A stretch of DNA of 64,000 bases from assembly GCA_027924585.1 (NCBI GenBank), contig BSBM01000602.1, positions 7,315,501-7,379,500 of the forward strand. Reading direction: 5' to 3'. Positions 41,704 to 51,806 of the stretch are shown here, one piece after another. Both the position numbers and the translations under genes were made by a program. The stretch comes from Larix kaempferi (Eukaryota > Streptophyta > Pinopsida > Pinales > Pinaceae). Within the stretch, counting starts at the first letter, position 1. Every line of letters starts with the position of its first letter. The notes beneath the pieces are model-generated. The model ran no database searches, was not told the DNA's origin, and saw nothing but the letters and a program-made list of their open reading frames with translations.

Positions 41704-43751
41704 CCTCGATCCCTATGCATGCTTATTAGTATGTCGAGATCTCATACATAATCATACATTCATTAGTATATTATCAATACTATCAAACACAATTATCTTA
41801 AGCATGTATAGTCATGATCATTTCAAACACAGATAATAAACATTAGTATTCAAGGTTTATATATAGGAATCTTCTGGTTAGTCATATTGTCAATTAAAGT
41901 AAGAAACAAAATATGCATAAATCCATGAATACTCAAACCTACAACTTCATGAATAATCATAATCAATCATGCCAAGTATACTTATATAAGAGATCCTAAC
42001 ACAAGGTAGGATTCTAACTTGATATAGGAAAAACATACCTAGATTACTATGTTAGCTAGTTATGTCTAACATACCCGCATGATATCTTTTAGTTCTCTTC
42101 AATGACTTGTGCTAGTAACCTACATGTCTCATAAGTTAACCATTGTAGAACCAAGTTATACATACCTCGTAAGTAGATCTTCTATGTGATCCATGACAAT
42201 GGATGAATCTTTGTCTTCATGTCACCATGATCATATGTTCTTGAATTAGAACATGATTTGTCTTTCTTGGTGTACCTTTCATGTTAGCGAACAACATAAA
42301 CCTTATACATCACAATGCATTAGTACAATCATAAGTGTCAAAACCCTAATCAATGAATATCTTCTATCATGCATTCATAATTTTATTAACGTGATATGAC
42401 AAGTCTAAAGTTAAACAAGATTGTACTAACCTTAATGAAGACAAACATACCGTAAACTTAATCATGAATAGATCTCGAAACATACCTAGATAAGTCATAC
42501 CTGTCGAGATTGCTTGTAATCTTCTTATGTAAGGCCTTGAACTTCTTCACTTATGCAGGTGACCAATCCATTCTCTTCTAGGATTGACCCAATCCACTTG
42601 ATTTGCAGAAACTGGATTTGGAGCTGGATTAGGGTTTGTCAGAGAAACCCTAAAAATTCAAACTTTGAATTTCAAACTTCTGAAAGGATAGAAAGATGTG
42701 CCTTGATGAGTTGATCAAGCTGGTATACTCAGAATTTGAAAACTGCAAATTTTCACCCCTCAAAATTGCCTTTGAAACTTCTGGATCTTCTGGAAAGGAT
42801 CCCAAACTGGTATTTGATAAATCCCACCCTTCTGCCCAACCAAAAGGTTCTATCCAAAGCTCTAAACTTTGATTTTTTTGAGGATCTTCCAGCCATGGTC
42901 ACAGACTTAAAAAATTCCAACTTTTGCAAAAGCCCTAATTTTCCACTTTTCCGATCAAAGTCCCGAACTAGGGTTTGATCAAGCCCGACCTTCTACCCAA
43001 CCAAAAAATTTGATCTTGGTCTCTAAATTTTGATTTTGATGAGTAACATTCAGTCGTGGTCTCCAATTACAAAAATACCAACTTTCTTTGAAACACTAAT
43101 TCCTGGAGCCATGAATGAAGGTGCTCAAAATCCAATTCTGTTTTGACAGAAATATGCACCTGATTGTTTCTGGTGTAACTCCAAAATTACAAATCCACAA
43201 GGTTTGAAACTTCTACCTGTGGTATCCTGACCTATCATATTTCCAACCCCAAAGTTCTTACCTCAATTGGATTCTCTAAGAGAGAGTTATTCCAAGTGTC
43301 GCAACGTGACCTGTTTATGGGATAAAACAGGAGAGCAAACTTGTACGGTGTGCCACGTGTCACTGGTTCAGTTTCAGCCTCTGAAAAGTATACCTGGGAA
43401 AGTACAGTCCGTGCACTACCTATCACTTTTTATGAAATTTCATTTGGAGCTTCCTAGCCCAAGTTATGACCTTTTTTCCAAGGTCACCTGTTTATGACTC
43501 AGATCTGGAAGAGGCAGAAACCCTAGCTTGTACAGATCATAAAACACAAAGTACAACGAATTAGAAGTTGTTCTTTGGAAACAAGGTACATGGTGATCTG
43601 ATATTTGACCTGTAAAAGTTTCAGATCCGAAAACTTCTCCAAAATGGATTTATAGCGAAAGTTCTACAATGACTAGTTTTTGCTATATCAAGCCCTAGCA
43701 TCGCAAGTGCAACAAGTGTCATACATGCCAGACCATGCCTTCTTTCAGGCT
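41704..43751 (-). other. 5' internal region of the copia element without recognisable Gag
   Basis: About 2 kb of A+T-rich sequence. A ~190-bp segment around ATCCCACCCTTCTGCCCAACC is tandemly duplicated in diverged form (about 42800-42900 and 42980-43080). On the minus strand AGGTATGT-like 5' splice-site strings recur (for example near 42050, 42165, 42490 and 42505), and a CAGGTATGA at about 42505 follows an ordinary-looking leader. Gag, protease and the integrase N-terminus would be expected here and are not seen. Confidence 0.5.
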
Positions 43752-43764
43752 AACTCTGATACCA
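43752..43764 (-). promoter_or_regulatory. Primer-binding site (initiator tRNA-Met type)
   Basis: Minus strand TGGTATCAGAGTT directly follows the LTR's ATAACA. TGGTATCAGAGC is the standard copia site complementary to the 3' end of initiator tRNA-Met. Confidence 0.9.
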
Positions 43765-44353
43765 TGTTATTTTTTCACAATTTACTTCAATCTGATCTAG
43801 GATCTTAACTAAGAGAACAACATGTACATCATATCAATCATGGACACAATAATGTAAGCACACAAGAGACACAGAGTTTACTTGGGTAAAACCATAAAGG
43901 TGAAAACCCCAATAACTTCCTCAGAGATGGATAGAGCAATGATACAAACCAAGCATAAGAGATAGACATCTCCTAACAGCAGCTTCTCCTCCTCCACAAG
44001 TGCGCCACTCTCCAAAGAGTGTGTGAGAGAATAGAATGATCAAATAGAGTGCCTCCCGCACTCTATTTATACTTGACTTGACTTGCCTAATAACCTTTAC
44101 TAGGTCGGCCTTAACTTAACCACATAACATAATGCTGACTGGGACGACCCCCAATAGGGTGGTCTAATAACCCTTTGACCCACATGACTTATACAGGGCC
44201 GACCCCAACAAGGTGGTCTAATAACCCGTCAAGTATAAGTTACGACACTTACAATATAAATGATGACACTTCCGTATAGAGGAATAATAACATCTCTATA
44301 GGAATACAATATACATGGGTGAAATACATTCCAAAGTTACATATACATCAACA
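43765..44353 (-). repeat. 5' LTR of the minus-strand copia, 589 bp
   Basis: Same ends as 37489-38166 (TGTTAT...CATCAACA on the plus strand), lacking its two internal duplications. About a dozen substitutions are visible in the first ~240 aligned bases. Confidence 0.9.
44064..44071 (-). promoter_or_regulatory. TATA box of the copia LTR
   Basis: TATAAATA on the minus strand, about 285 bp from the LTR start and followed by GAGTGCGGGAGG. Also present in the 3' LTR. Confidence 0.55.
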
Positions 44354-44358
44354 ATGGG
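44354..44358 (+). repeat. Copia target-site duplication ATGGG, right copy
   Basis: Matches 37484-37488. Confidence 0.9.
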
Positions 44359-45965
44359 AGACCATAGAGGAGGTTCATGATTCAGAATCAGATCAGCTTG
44401 GGCTAGAAGACACCCCACATTGGCCCTAGTATCAACTTCCTGATTTTGACCCCGGAGAATGTGGAAATAGGAGGCAGAGTTGAAATTTTGCAGCAGTTTC
44501 CGAACCCTTTGCAAGGTCTTATTGAGCACCACGTTATTGAAATGATCTTCATTGTTTAAAAGTTTTATTAGGATTTCCGAATCTCCAAAAATTTGAATAT
44601 CTTGATCTCCGTTCCCCTGAGATATCTGGCAAGCTTTGAGTAGTCCTAATATCTCAGGATGGTTATTTGTACTCTGCCCTAAACCCCAACTGAAGCTACC
44701 CATAAAGTGCCCGTTAGGGGCATAGAATACCCCACCTTCTCCAGCTATCCCCGGGTTTCCTTTCATTGCTCCATAAAAAAATAGTGACTATACCTTGATT
44801 CTTCCACCACGGATGAAATTGATAATCATTGTACCAAAGCCCCCATTCAGGATTACTGGTTGGACGAGCAGAAATCTTATTCCTAGTCCGCAGCAATGGA
44901 ACACCAATCCAACTATTCTCAACCGGAAGAAGCAAGTTATCTTTATTAAATGGACGATTTTCCACCATTTCCAAAAGCAGCGCTTTGGTTTTCGCAACAA
45001 CAATTGCAGGGGTACACAAATAGTTTTGGAATATGCCCTCGTTCCTAGCTAACCACACTTCCCAGCATAGGTATTTTGGGGTTTCCATCTAAATTTTGGC
45101 CCACAATGATTTTCTCTTGATCGCCAGATGGTAACGCTATGTCCAGGTGGAAAATAATAAGACAATATTGGTTTGAGATGGAATTGGAACATTGAGCCCC
45201 TGCAAAAGACTGCTACCACACCTCCTGCTTGAATGGGCAATCAATAAAAACATGCTCAATGGTTTCCTGAGTTGATTGACAGAGAGGGCACCTGTGCAGA
45301 CCAAGTATACCTCATTTAACTAAGTTCTCACCAGTCAAGATTCGGCCATGCATGAGAACCCAACAAAAAAAATTGATTTTTGGGATACCAAAAGAATCCC
45401 ACACCTGCTTCCACACAGCGATTGACTGATTCTGAGATTGTTGCTTCTAAAGTGCATCAAATCCCTGAGCGGCTATGTAAATTCCCATAGGTCCCCATCC
45501 CCATTTATCCCTAACACACCAATGAACCGGAGCTAAGCCGACAAGAGCAGCGAACAGAGCACTCAACTAAGATTGCAATCTGTCAGGCGGCCTAGGAAAA
45601 TTCCATTCTTGCCAATTTCCATCCAGATCCCAATGAGAGATGTCCGCAAGTTTCATAATGCCATGTTGAGTGAGCCAACAACAGATTTCGTGGATTTTTG
45701 CATTGTTCCTGAGTGGATGGCGGCCCATAATTTTATCTTCCCATAGCCAAATCTGTCTCCCATTACCAGGTATACGATAAAGATGTTTTTTTAAGAACGC
45801 CCATCCACTGCTGCAAAGTTTCCACAACGTGGTGCCTTTAGTGGCACTTCCTTCATCCAGACTATTCACTAAAACACCATTCATATATTTTTTAATTAAG
45901 ACTTGGCTGACTGGATGACTGGGGTTGGAGAAAATCTCCCATAACATCTTGCCACCGAGAGCCAA
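44359..45965 (-). pseudogene. LINE ORF2 C-terminus: zinc-binding region and RNase H
   Basis: Minus strand, several frames. 45965-45567 reads GGKMLWEIFSNPSHP and RQIWLWEDKIMGRHPL. A zf-RVT-like region follows (about 45430-45200) with FCWVLMHGRILTGENLV, HRCPLCQSTQETIEHVFI and DCPF. The linker 45088-44790 precedes RNase H at 44790-44359, which reads KGNPGIAGEGGVFYAPNG, FGDSEILIKLL and FHILRGQNQEVDTRAN. The first catalytic Asp, expected in F-D-G-A-x-K-G-N-P-G, is Tyr here (FYGAMKGNPG), a one-base change. Frameshifts near 45970 and 44770 and stops between 45240 and 45567 disrupt the frame. The copia LTR truncates the last residues. Confidence 0.8.
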
Positions 45966-46087
45966 ATTAGAAAGTTCGGGATCTATGACTTGCAGACCTC
46001 CTTCAGAAAAAAAGGTTTTTTAACAATGTCCCAACTCACTAAATGAAATTTTGTATTTTTCCCCTTACTGCCTTGCCACAGGAAGGT

Positions 46088-47824
46088 TCAAATTAAATTT
46101 GCTACATGCTCAGTGATCATCTTGGGATCCAACAGAAACGATGCCTGATAGATAGGCAGAGAAGAGATGACTGCTTTGATAAGGGTTAATTTTCCAGCAG
46201 TGGTGAGCCAATGTCCTCCCCAGGCTGTCATTTTAGATTTGATTTTTCTTATAAACTCAAGCCAATGAGTTTCCTTAGTGATGCATAGGGTTATGGGTAG
46301 GCCAAGATACTTAAAAGTTTCCCAATATGCAAAACCTGCATAGCCTAAGAAATGGGCAATCCTCTGAATGGAAAATTGAGTAACATTCCAACCATACACC
46401 ACACATTTTTTCTTATTGATCAAAGCTCCTGAGACTCTGCAGAAAGGTTGAATAACATCATTGAAAACCCTTGCAATTTTTACAAAGGAACCTCCCAGCA
46501 GGAGAGAATCGTCTACGAATAAGGCATGGTTAGTGGGTTCGAGGTCTTTCATCACACAAATACTCGGAGTTGTTCCTGCTGCCTTCTCTGCAGTCAACTT
46601 ACGACTAAGGGAGTCTACCATCAAAATATATAAGAAAGAGAATAGAGGGAAACCTTGCCTTATGCCCCGAGTGCCTTGAAAATAATTGGCTGGACTACTA
46701 TTCACTAAGGGAGCAATCCAAGGCCTACCTATACAAGCTTTGATCAGCCTTACAAATTCATTGCTAAAGTCAAAAGAAAGAAGGACTTGAAACAAAAAGG
46801 AGTGTCTTACCCGGTCGAAGGAATTAGCCATATCAAGCTTTATAATCATACCTTGTTCCTTGCGTTGATGGCTTGAATGGATGGTTTCCTGCACAAGAGT
46901 CACATTATCCATGTTATGCCTTCCTTTCACAAAACCACCTTGACTGGAAGAGATGAGATTACCCAGCAGTGGTTTGATTCTATTGGCCATGAGCTTTGAC
47001 AGAATTTTATAAGATGCGTTGCACAACGAGATTGGCCTAAACCTATCAAAGGTGCCAGGGTTTGATTCCTTGGGAATTAAAGCCAGAAATGTAGAATTGA
47101 TGCTACCACCAATCTTGGCTTTTTGGAGGAAGCCCCTGATCATGTGAACTAAGTCCACCTTGATAATATCCCAGCAAATTCTGTAAAAGTGAATGGAAAG
47201 GCCATCAGGCCCCGGGGCTTTGTCTGACTCCATTGCCCAAACAACATTGCTAATTTCAGTTTCAGTAAAGGGCTTCACAAGGATTTCATTATCTTTCTCC
47301 CCTATCAATTTCAGAATGTGAGTGAGAAATTTGGAAAATTCCTCCTCAGAATTCATTCCTTCTTCAGTAAAGAGCTTCTGAAAATGAGATGTTGCAGCCT
47401 CTTTTAAGTGAGCAATATTTTTGTGGACAATCCCATCAGAAGCTATGATTTCATCCATATGATTATGAGAGAGGCGGGCTTTAAATTGTTTATGAAAAAA
47501 TGGAGTATTTATGTCTCTCGATTTCAGCCACAGACTTCTTGACTTAAGCCTCCAGTGCTCTTCCTCATGCCTGTAGGATCGAAAAGTATTGAGCTGGGCA
47601 GCTTGTTCCTTCTGAATTTTAGCGTTTGTGATATATTTAGATTCCATATCTAATTGCAGGTCGATCAACTGGTTGGTAGACTGCTTTCTTCTACTAGTGG
47701 GTGAGACAGAAGGCTTTTTAATCCAAGATTTCAAGGCCACCTTAGTAGCCTTAATTTTTTTCTCCCAGACATAGCTTGGCGATCCATTGACAGGAGCACT
47801 CCAGGAATTGATTACAGTAGCCAT
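46088..47824 (-). pseudogene. LINE ORF2 reverse transcriptase domain
   Basis: An uninterrupted 578-codon stretch. Motifs in order: FLALIPKESNPGTFDRFRPI, SLCNASYKILSKLMANR, SSQGGFVKGRHNMDN, IIKLDMANSFDRVRHSF (motif A, catalytic Asp), GTRGIRQGFPLF (motif B) and NHALFVDDSLLLG (motif C, here F-V-D-D for the usual F-A-D-D), then INKKKCVVY and FKYLGLPIT. This order is typical of plant L1 reverse transcriptases. The stop at about 46085 replaces Arg in NLI-R-TFLWQG by one base change, and an upstream in-frame TAG at 47894-47896 separates it from the endonuclease. Confidence 0.9.
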
Positions 47825-47892
47825 AAATCCTTCTCTTTCAGTCCATAGAGGATTAAATCGGAAGGGAATGGGCCCCAGTCTCTCAGTTTCCT

Positions 47893-48596
47893 CAAACTAC
47901 AGTAAAAGATGCTTATGATCCGATGTATATTTTTGTAAAATTGTAGAGGATATGATCTTGTTTTCTAGCAGAAAGGAGCTCTGAAGTAAGAATCTGTCCA
48001 GCCTAGCAGAAATATGATAGTCCCCGACTCGATTATTGGTCCAGGTGTATAATCTTTTTTTAGGTTTGAAATCAATTAAATCCCACTGTTGAATTAATTC
48101 TTCAACTATCGAAAGAAACTGGTCTCTATTGATGACTCCACCACGCTTCTCCTTAGGCTCAAACACAAGGTTGAAGTCTCCAGCAAGAAATTCTTAGGTG
48201 AGCGAGCCTCAAGAAAGATGGACAGATTTTTCCAATACTCTCTCTTTTCAGCATAACATACAGAAGCATATAAATTGACAAGAGCTAAGGACATCTTATT
48301 TACCTTATGCCTGAGTTCGATATAAATCCAGTGCTGAGTCTCAAAAGAAATTTCAAGATGAAATTTTTCCTCATCCCACAGTGTAGCAAGATCATCGGAG
48401 GAGCCCCTAGCACTAACATCCTTCCCTGCATTTTTTTTCCAAATCAATTTACTGAGTAGAAGGGGGGCATCCCCTTCAATTTTAGTCTCTTGGAGCATGA
48501 GGATTTCATGAAACTCCGATTTTACCAGGTTTTTTACTACTTCATCTTTTACGGGATTCCCCAAGCCTCTGCAATTCCAAGAGACTAATCGCATTA
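47893..48596 (-). pseudogene. LINE ORF2 endonuclease domain (APE type)
   Basis: Starts MRLVSWNCRGLGNP at 48594, overlapping the ORF1 stop by one base (TAATG), a common LINE ORF1/ORF2 junction. Next come LMLQETKIEG (catalytic Glu), then a frameshift near 48180 just before GDFNLVFEPKEKRGG, then RLYTWTNN, ISARLDRFLL and the C-terminal SDHKHLLL, where SDH carries the catalytic Asp-His pair. All main APE-type motifs are therefore present across two frames. The domain nicks target DNA to prime reverse transcription. Confidence 0.85.
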
Positions 48597-49905
48597 TTTG
48601 CTGGCTGATGAGGGGCAAGCTCCTCCCTTGGGAGGTCTGTTTCTGGTATTTCTACCGATGGACATCTCGATCGTTGGCTGACTACCTTTCATTTTTTGTC
48701 TCTCAGCTTCTTCGGCCCTTGTCTCTCTATGAGATTTTCTCCCAACTCTTCTCACTGGCCTCTCAAAGGTCTCATCTTTCGAAGAGCCTGATATCTCTGG
48801 GGACTTCTTTCTTGTCATTTCAACATAGGAGAGAGGGCTTGAAGCTCCGATAGGAGATCCATCCCGTAAGGAGACAGTTTCTTCCTGGATTTTGTCTTCC
48901 ACCATTGAATTGGGCTGTTGTTCAACCTCTTCTTCAACTAATGCTAGAGGTTCTTCTGGCATTCTAATATTTTCAAATGGATTACTAGATGTCTCCATCC
49001 TTGGTGGACCTGAGCTCCCTTCACCATGTAGTTGTCCATATGATGGGACTTCATTCCCCGTAATCTTTCCTTTTCCTTTTGACCTGTTAGCTTGTTTTGC
49101 TACGTTTGGTTTTTGAGCTGGGCTCCATTGATTTCCCTTAGCGTTCTCGACCTCCTCCTCTCCCTTTTTTTTGCAGTTCTTGGCAAAATGCCCATACCCA
49201 TGGAAATATCGGCATTTAAAAGGTAATTGCTCATAGTCTAACTCTTGTATGTACGTCCAATCCTCCACCGTGAGTTTGATTGCTTCAGGCAGACCTACCT
49301 CCAAGTCCACCTCCACACAAATTCTGGCGCAGGTGTTCTGATCCTTCCTGTCGGCATGGTCAATGTATTTCCCGAGTTTATTGCCTATGGCTTCCAATGA
49401 TTTGGGATTCCAACAATGCAGTGGTAGATGGGGCAAGCGGACCCAAACTGGAACAGCCAAGGGCACATCTTGCGTCGAATCAAAGTCTGGTGTCCATTTA
49501 TTCAAATATAACCCCTGGGGGCCCATGAAATAAGGTTTGTTCCTAAAAATTAGGTTCATGTCCTCTACATTGGTAAAAAAAAATGAAGAATCCCTTACAC
49601 ACTAAATGGTTTCCGATCTCGTCTTGCACCAATGGTCTCCAGTTTCGTTGCACCCAGCTGTCAACTACTTTAGGCAAGGGCCAGAGACCAGTAAATTGCC
49701 CTATAAGACCTCTTTCTGCAAGGTTCAATGCAGATCTGCACGGGTATTCAGATGGTAGGTCAACTGTGGGGATGTTGGCCATTCGTTTTACAAACTTCTA
49801 CTGTTGCTCGTTCGGAGGGCGTTTCCCACATGCAGCCACCAGCTTCTTGAAAGCAGCTAACTCGGGCATGGGAGGGAAGGCCTCGGGGCCCCCTCCAGCA
49901 TCCAT
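48594..49905 (-). pseudogene. LINE ORF1: DUF4283-like RNA-binding protein with zinc knuckle
   Basis: The probable start is ATG 49905 (MDAGGGPEAFPPMPELAAFK). An in-frame TAG follows near 49800, then an open stretch from 49782, and a frameshift in an A/T homopolymer at about 49565-49580. The remainder (49559-48594) reads VPVWVRLPHLPLHCWNPKSL and CRYFHGYGHFAKNCKK, followed by a Lys/Glu/Ser-rich tail. The zinc knuckle should be C-x2-C-x4-H-x4-C; its second Cys is Phe here. DUF4283 followed by a CCHC knuckle is standard for plant L1 ORF1. The protein binds LINE RNA. Confidence 0.85.
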
Positions 49906-50037
49906 TGCAGTCAGCACGGTTCTCTCACTATTCAGCACGCAGGTTGAATTCGATCAAGGGTTTAGCTCAGGGGAGGTCACATGGTTTCTTGGAGCCCGAT
50001 ACAAATTTGAATTCGCTCAAAACTCTGTCATTTTATC
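49906..50037 (-). mobile_element. LINE 5' UTR
   Basis: About 130 bp between the target duplication and the ORF1 ATG. Its short length is ordinary for plant L1s and shows the element is not 5'-truncated. Confidence 0.7.
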
Positions 50038-50050
50038 AGCAACTAAATAA
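50038..50050 (+). repeat. LINE target-site duplication, right copy (13 bp)
   Basis: AGCAACTAAATAA, matching 37310-37322. Confidence 0.9.
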
Positions 50051-51787
50051 ATTTTAACAAATCCTAAATATCGTGTATTTGTGGAGGCAAAACATAAGTA
50101 TAAAGAACATAATGCTCAATTCTTGGATCCATCAGTTGCCCTCTGCTTGGTGATTTGTATTTTTTGTCAGTTAAATTATACAAATAAGGTTTTCTAAAAA
50201 CCTCCATTCATTGATTGTGTGCGGTTTGGAACACATTTCTTAATTTCCAATAATACTTGTTTAAGTAAAAGGAGAGTTGGACAATCTAAGAAAGTTGAAA
50301 ACAAGGTATGTAATTTTAAATATTTTTGTATCTCTCTCTATTCTATTGTATCTCTAATTTCATAATATAACACATATTTTCATATTCACATTGAATTCTT
50401 ATTAGTTTATATCTATTATTTTTTAACAAGTTGATGTTGAAATGTTGTGCTTCTTTTTTTACTATCCACTTACAAACTTTGCTGAAAAAATATTCTCTTA
50501 TATCTTGATGAAGCTACTTGGGATAAATGGGACACTATTTTTAATTGTTACCAACTAGGCACATTGAAGTGTTCTCCAAGCCAACCTAATTTCGAAAACT
50601 ACAATACAAATAGTCTAAGTCGTTTGACAACTGCTTCTCTTCGTCCCCTTCAAGGATTAACCACTGAAGAAATTTCTTGTGTAGCAGATAAGATATTGGA
50701 TGGAATTGTTTGGTTTTCTATTCCACCTAACCAACCAACCAATGCCATAAAATTGAAATATTATTATTCTAAATTGAATACCAATAGAATAGTCTTGGAG
50801 GCAGTGGTTACATATGGCCAATATGATGATGAGAAACTAACTGATAAGACTCTTATAACATCCAATATTCTAGATCATTGAGGAATTAACGATATCATAT
50901 TGCCAACTTCTGTAAAATCATGGAAGGGTCTAACTATGTAAAAAGAACACATAATACAAAAATGGAGTCCCTTTCTCAACAAGCATGTGAGGTCCTTGAA
51001 AAAATAATAGATGCATCGACAAACATTCAGCAAGTTGAAAACAATTTTGAATATGGTTGTCATTTTGGGGGCCCTAGTATTTTGTGAACACTTTTGCACT
51101 CTTTTCATTTCAGTTACAACCAATATTAAGTACGAACCTTGTTGTGTTGGATACAATGGCTTTGAAAAAAGAGTCATTCCTTGAGGGTTATTATATTGAA
51201 TTGTTTCAATTTTCTATCGAAAAAATGAGTTGAAAAACTATATTGTAGTTCTCTTTGTTGAATTTGATCCTCTAATGATGTACACCAAGCTTTGAAAATT
51301 GCTATAAATAACTTTGAGGTCAAATATAAAATGACCAATGGTATTTATGAATATATGATACATAATAGTTATAGTTATGATATAGTTTTAACTATACATT
51401 TCTATACTTTGGGAGAAATATGTTTTCAAGATTCAAAATACTCTCACTCTTTTGAAGACATATCTGATGAGAATGAGAGAGATTTTCAATTCTGGGTGGA
51501 TTTATTGGGAATGCACCAACAATGTAGTGATGCGAAAGTGATTATTTCACTTTATGAAGGGACAAATTTATACAATGTATGTTGTACATATGCAAGAAGA
51601 GTCGCATGCGTTGTACAAACAAAGTCACAAAGGACAACCATGTCGAACAATTACAAATATTTTCAATTGCTAAACCCAAGATCAAATATATTGCTATAAA
51701 GTATAGGTATTGTATGTGTTTGTTGTTTCTCTAGAAATTCTTGGGTTCTATGTTGTTTAGAATCTTAGTTGGAAAGTCTTTTACTAC
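50051..51787 (+). other. A+T-rich, weakly coding-like locus
   Basis: Open stretches occur at 50564-50881 (RPLQGLTTEEISCVADKILD; PPNQPTNAIKLKYYYSKLN) and 51292-51699 (RDFQFWVDLLGMHQQ; ISLYEGTNLYNVCCTYARR). They are separated by stop-rich DNA and a possible donor (AAGGTATGT near 50303). Composition and scattered open stretches suggest a decayed gene or element that also included 36831-37309. No family was recognised, and a faint resemblance to amine oxidase N-domains was not strong enough to name it. Confidence 0.35.
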
Positions 51788-51806
51788 AACTACTAACAAA
51801 GGAGAC
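51788..51806 (+). repeat. Retroposon target-site duplication, left copy (19 bp)
   Basis: AACTACTAACAAAGGAGAC, identical to 53319-53337. Confidence 0.9.

Larger units (their letters stand above)
37489..44353 (-). mobile_element. Complete copia retrotransposon, 6865 bp, minus strand, inside the LINE
   Basis: LTRs of 678 bp (37489-38166) and 589 bp (43765-44353), ATGGG target duplications, a tRNA-Met-type primer-binding site and a polypurine tract define the element. Pol order on the minus strand is integrase fragment, RT, RNase H, which is Ty1/copia order. No Gag or protease is recognisable in the ~2 kb after the primer-binding site. Frameshifts, stops and an RT deletion make it inactive. Confidence 0.9.
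37323..50037 (-). mobile_element. Full-length L1-type LINE with RNase H, split by a copia element
   Basis: On the minus strand the LINE runs from a ~130-bp 5' UTR (50037) through ORF1, ORF2 (endonuclease, reverse transcriptase, zinc-binding region, RNase H) and a 3' UTR to an A-rich tail at 37323. It is flanked by 13-bp duplications. Net length without the copia insertion is about 5.85 kb, normal for a complete plant L1. The C-terminal RNase H fits the plant L1 lineages known to have acquired that domain. Several frameshifts and stops make it inactive. Confidence 0.9.

Noticed and set aside
41523-41729. Plus-strand open frame of 68 codons
   Set aside because: Antisense shadow of the copia integrase fragment.
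50564-50881. Faint resemblance to copper amine oxidase N-terminal domains
   Set aside because: Only the RPLQGLTTEEI-like start agrees, the rest does not align by eye, and no catalytic region is present.
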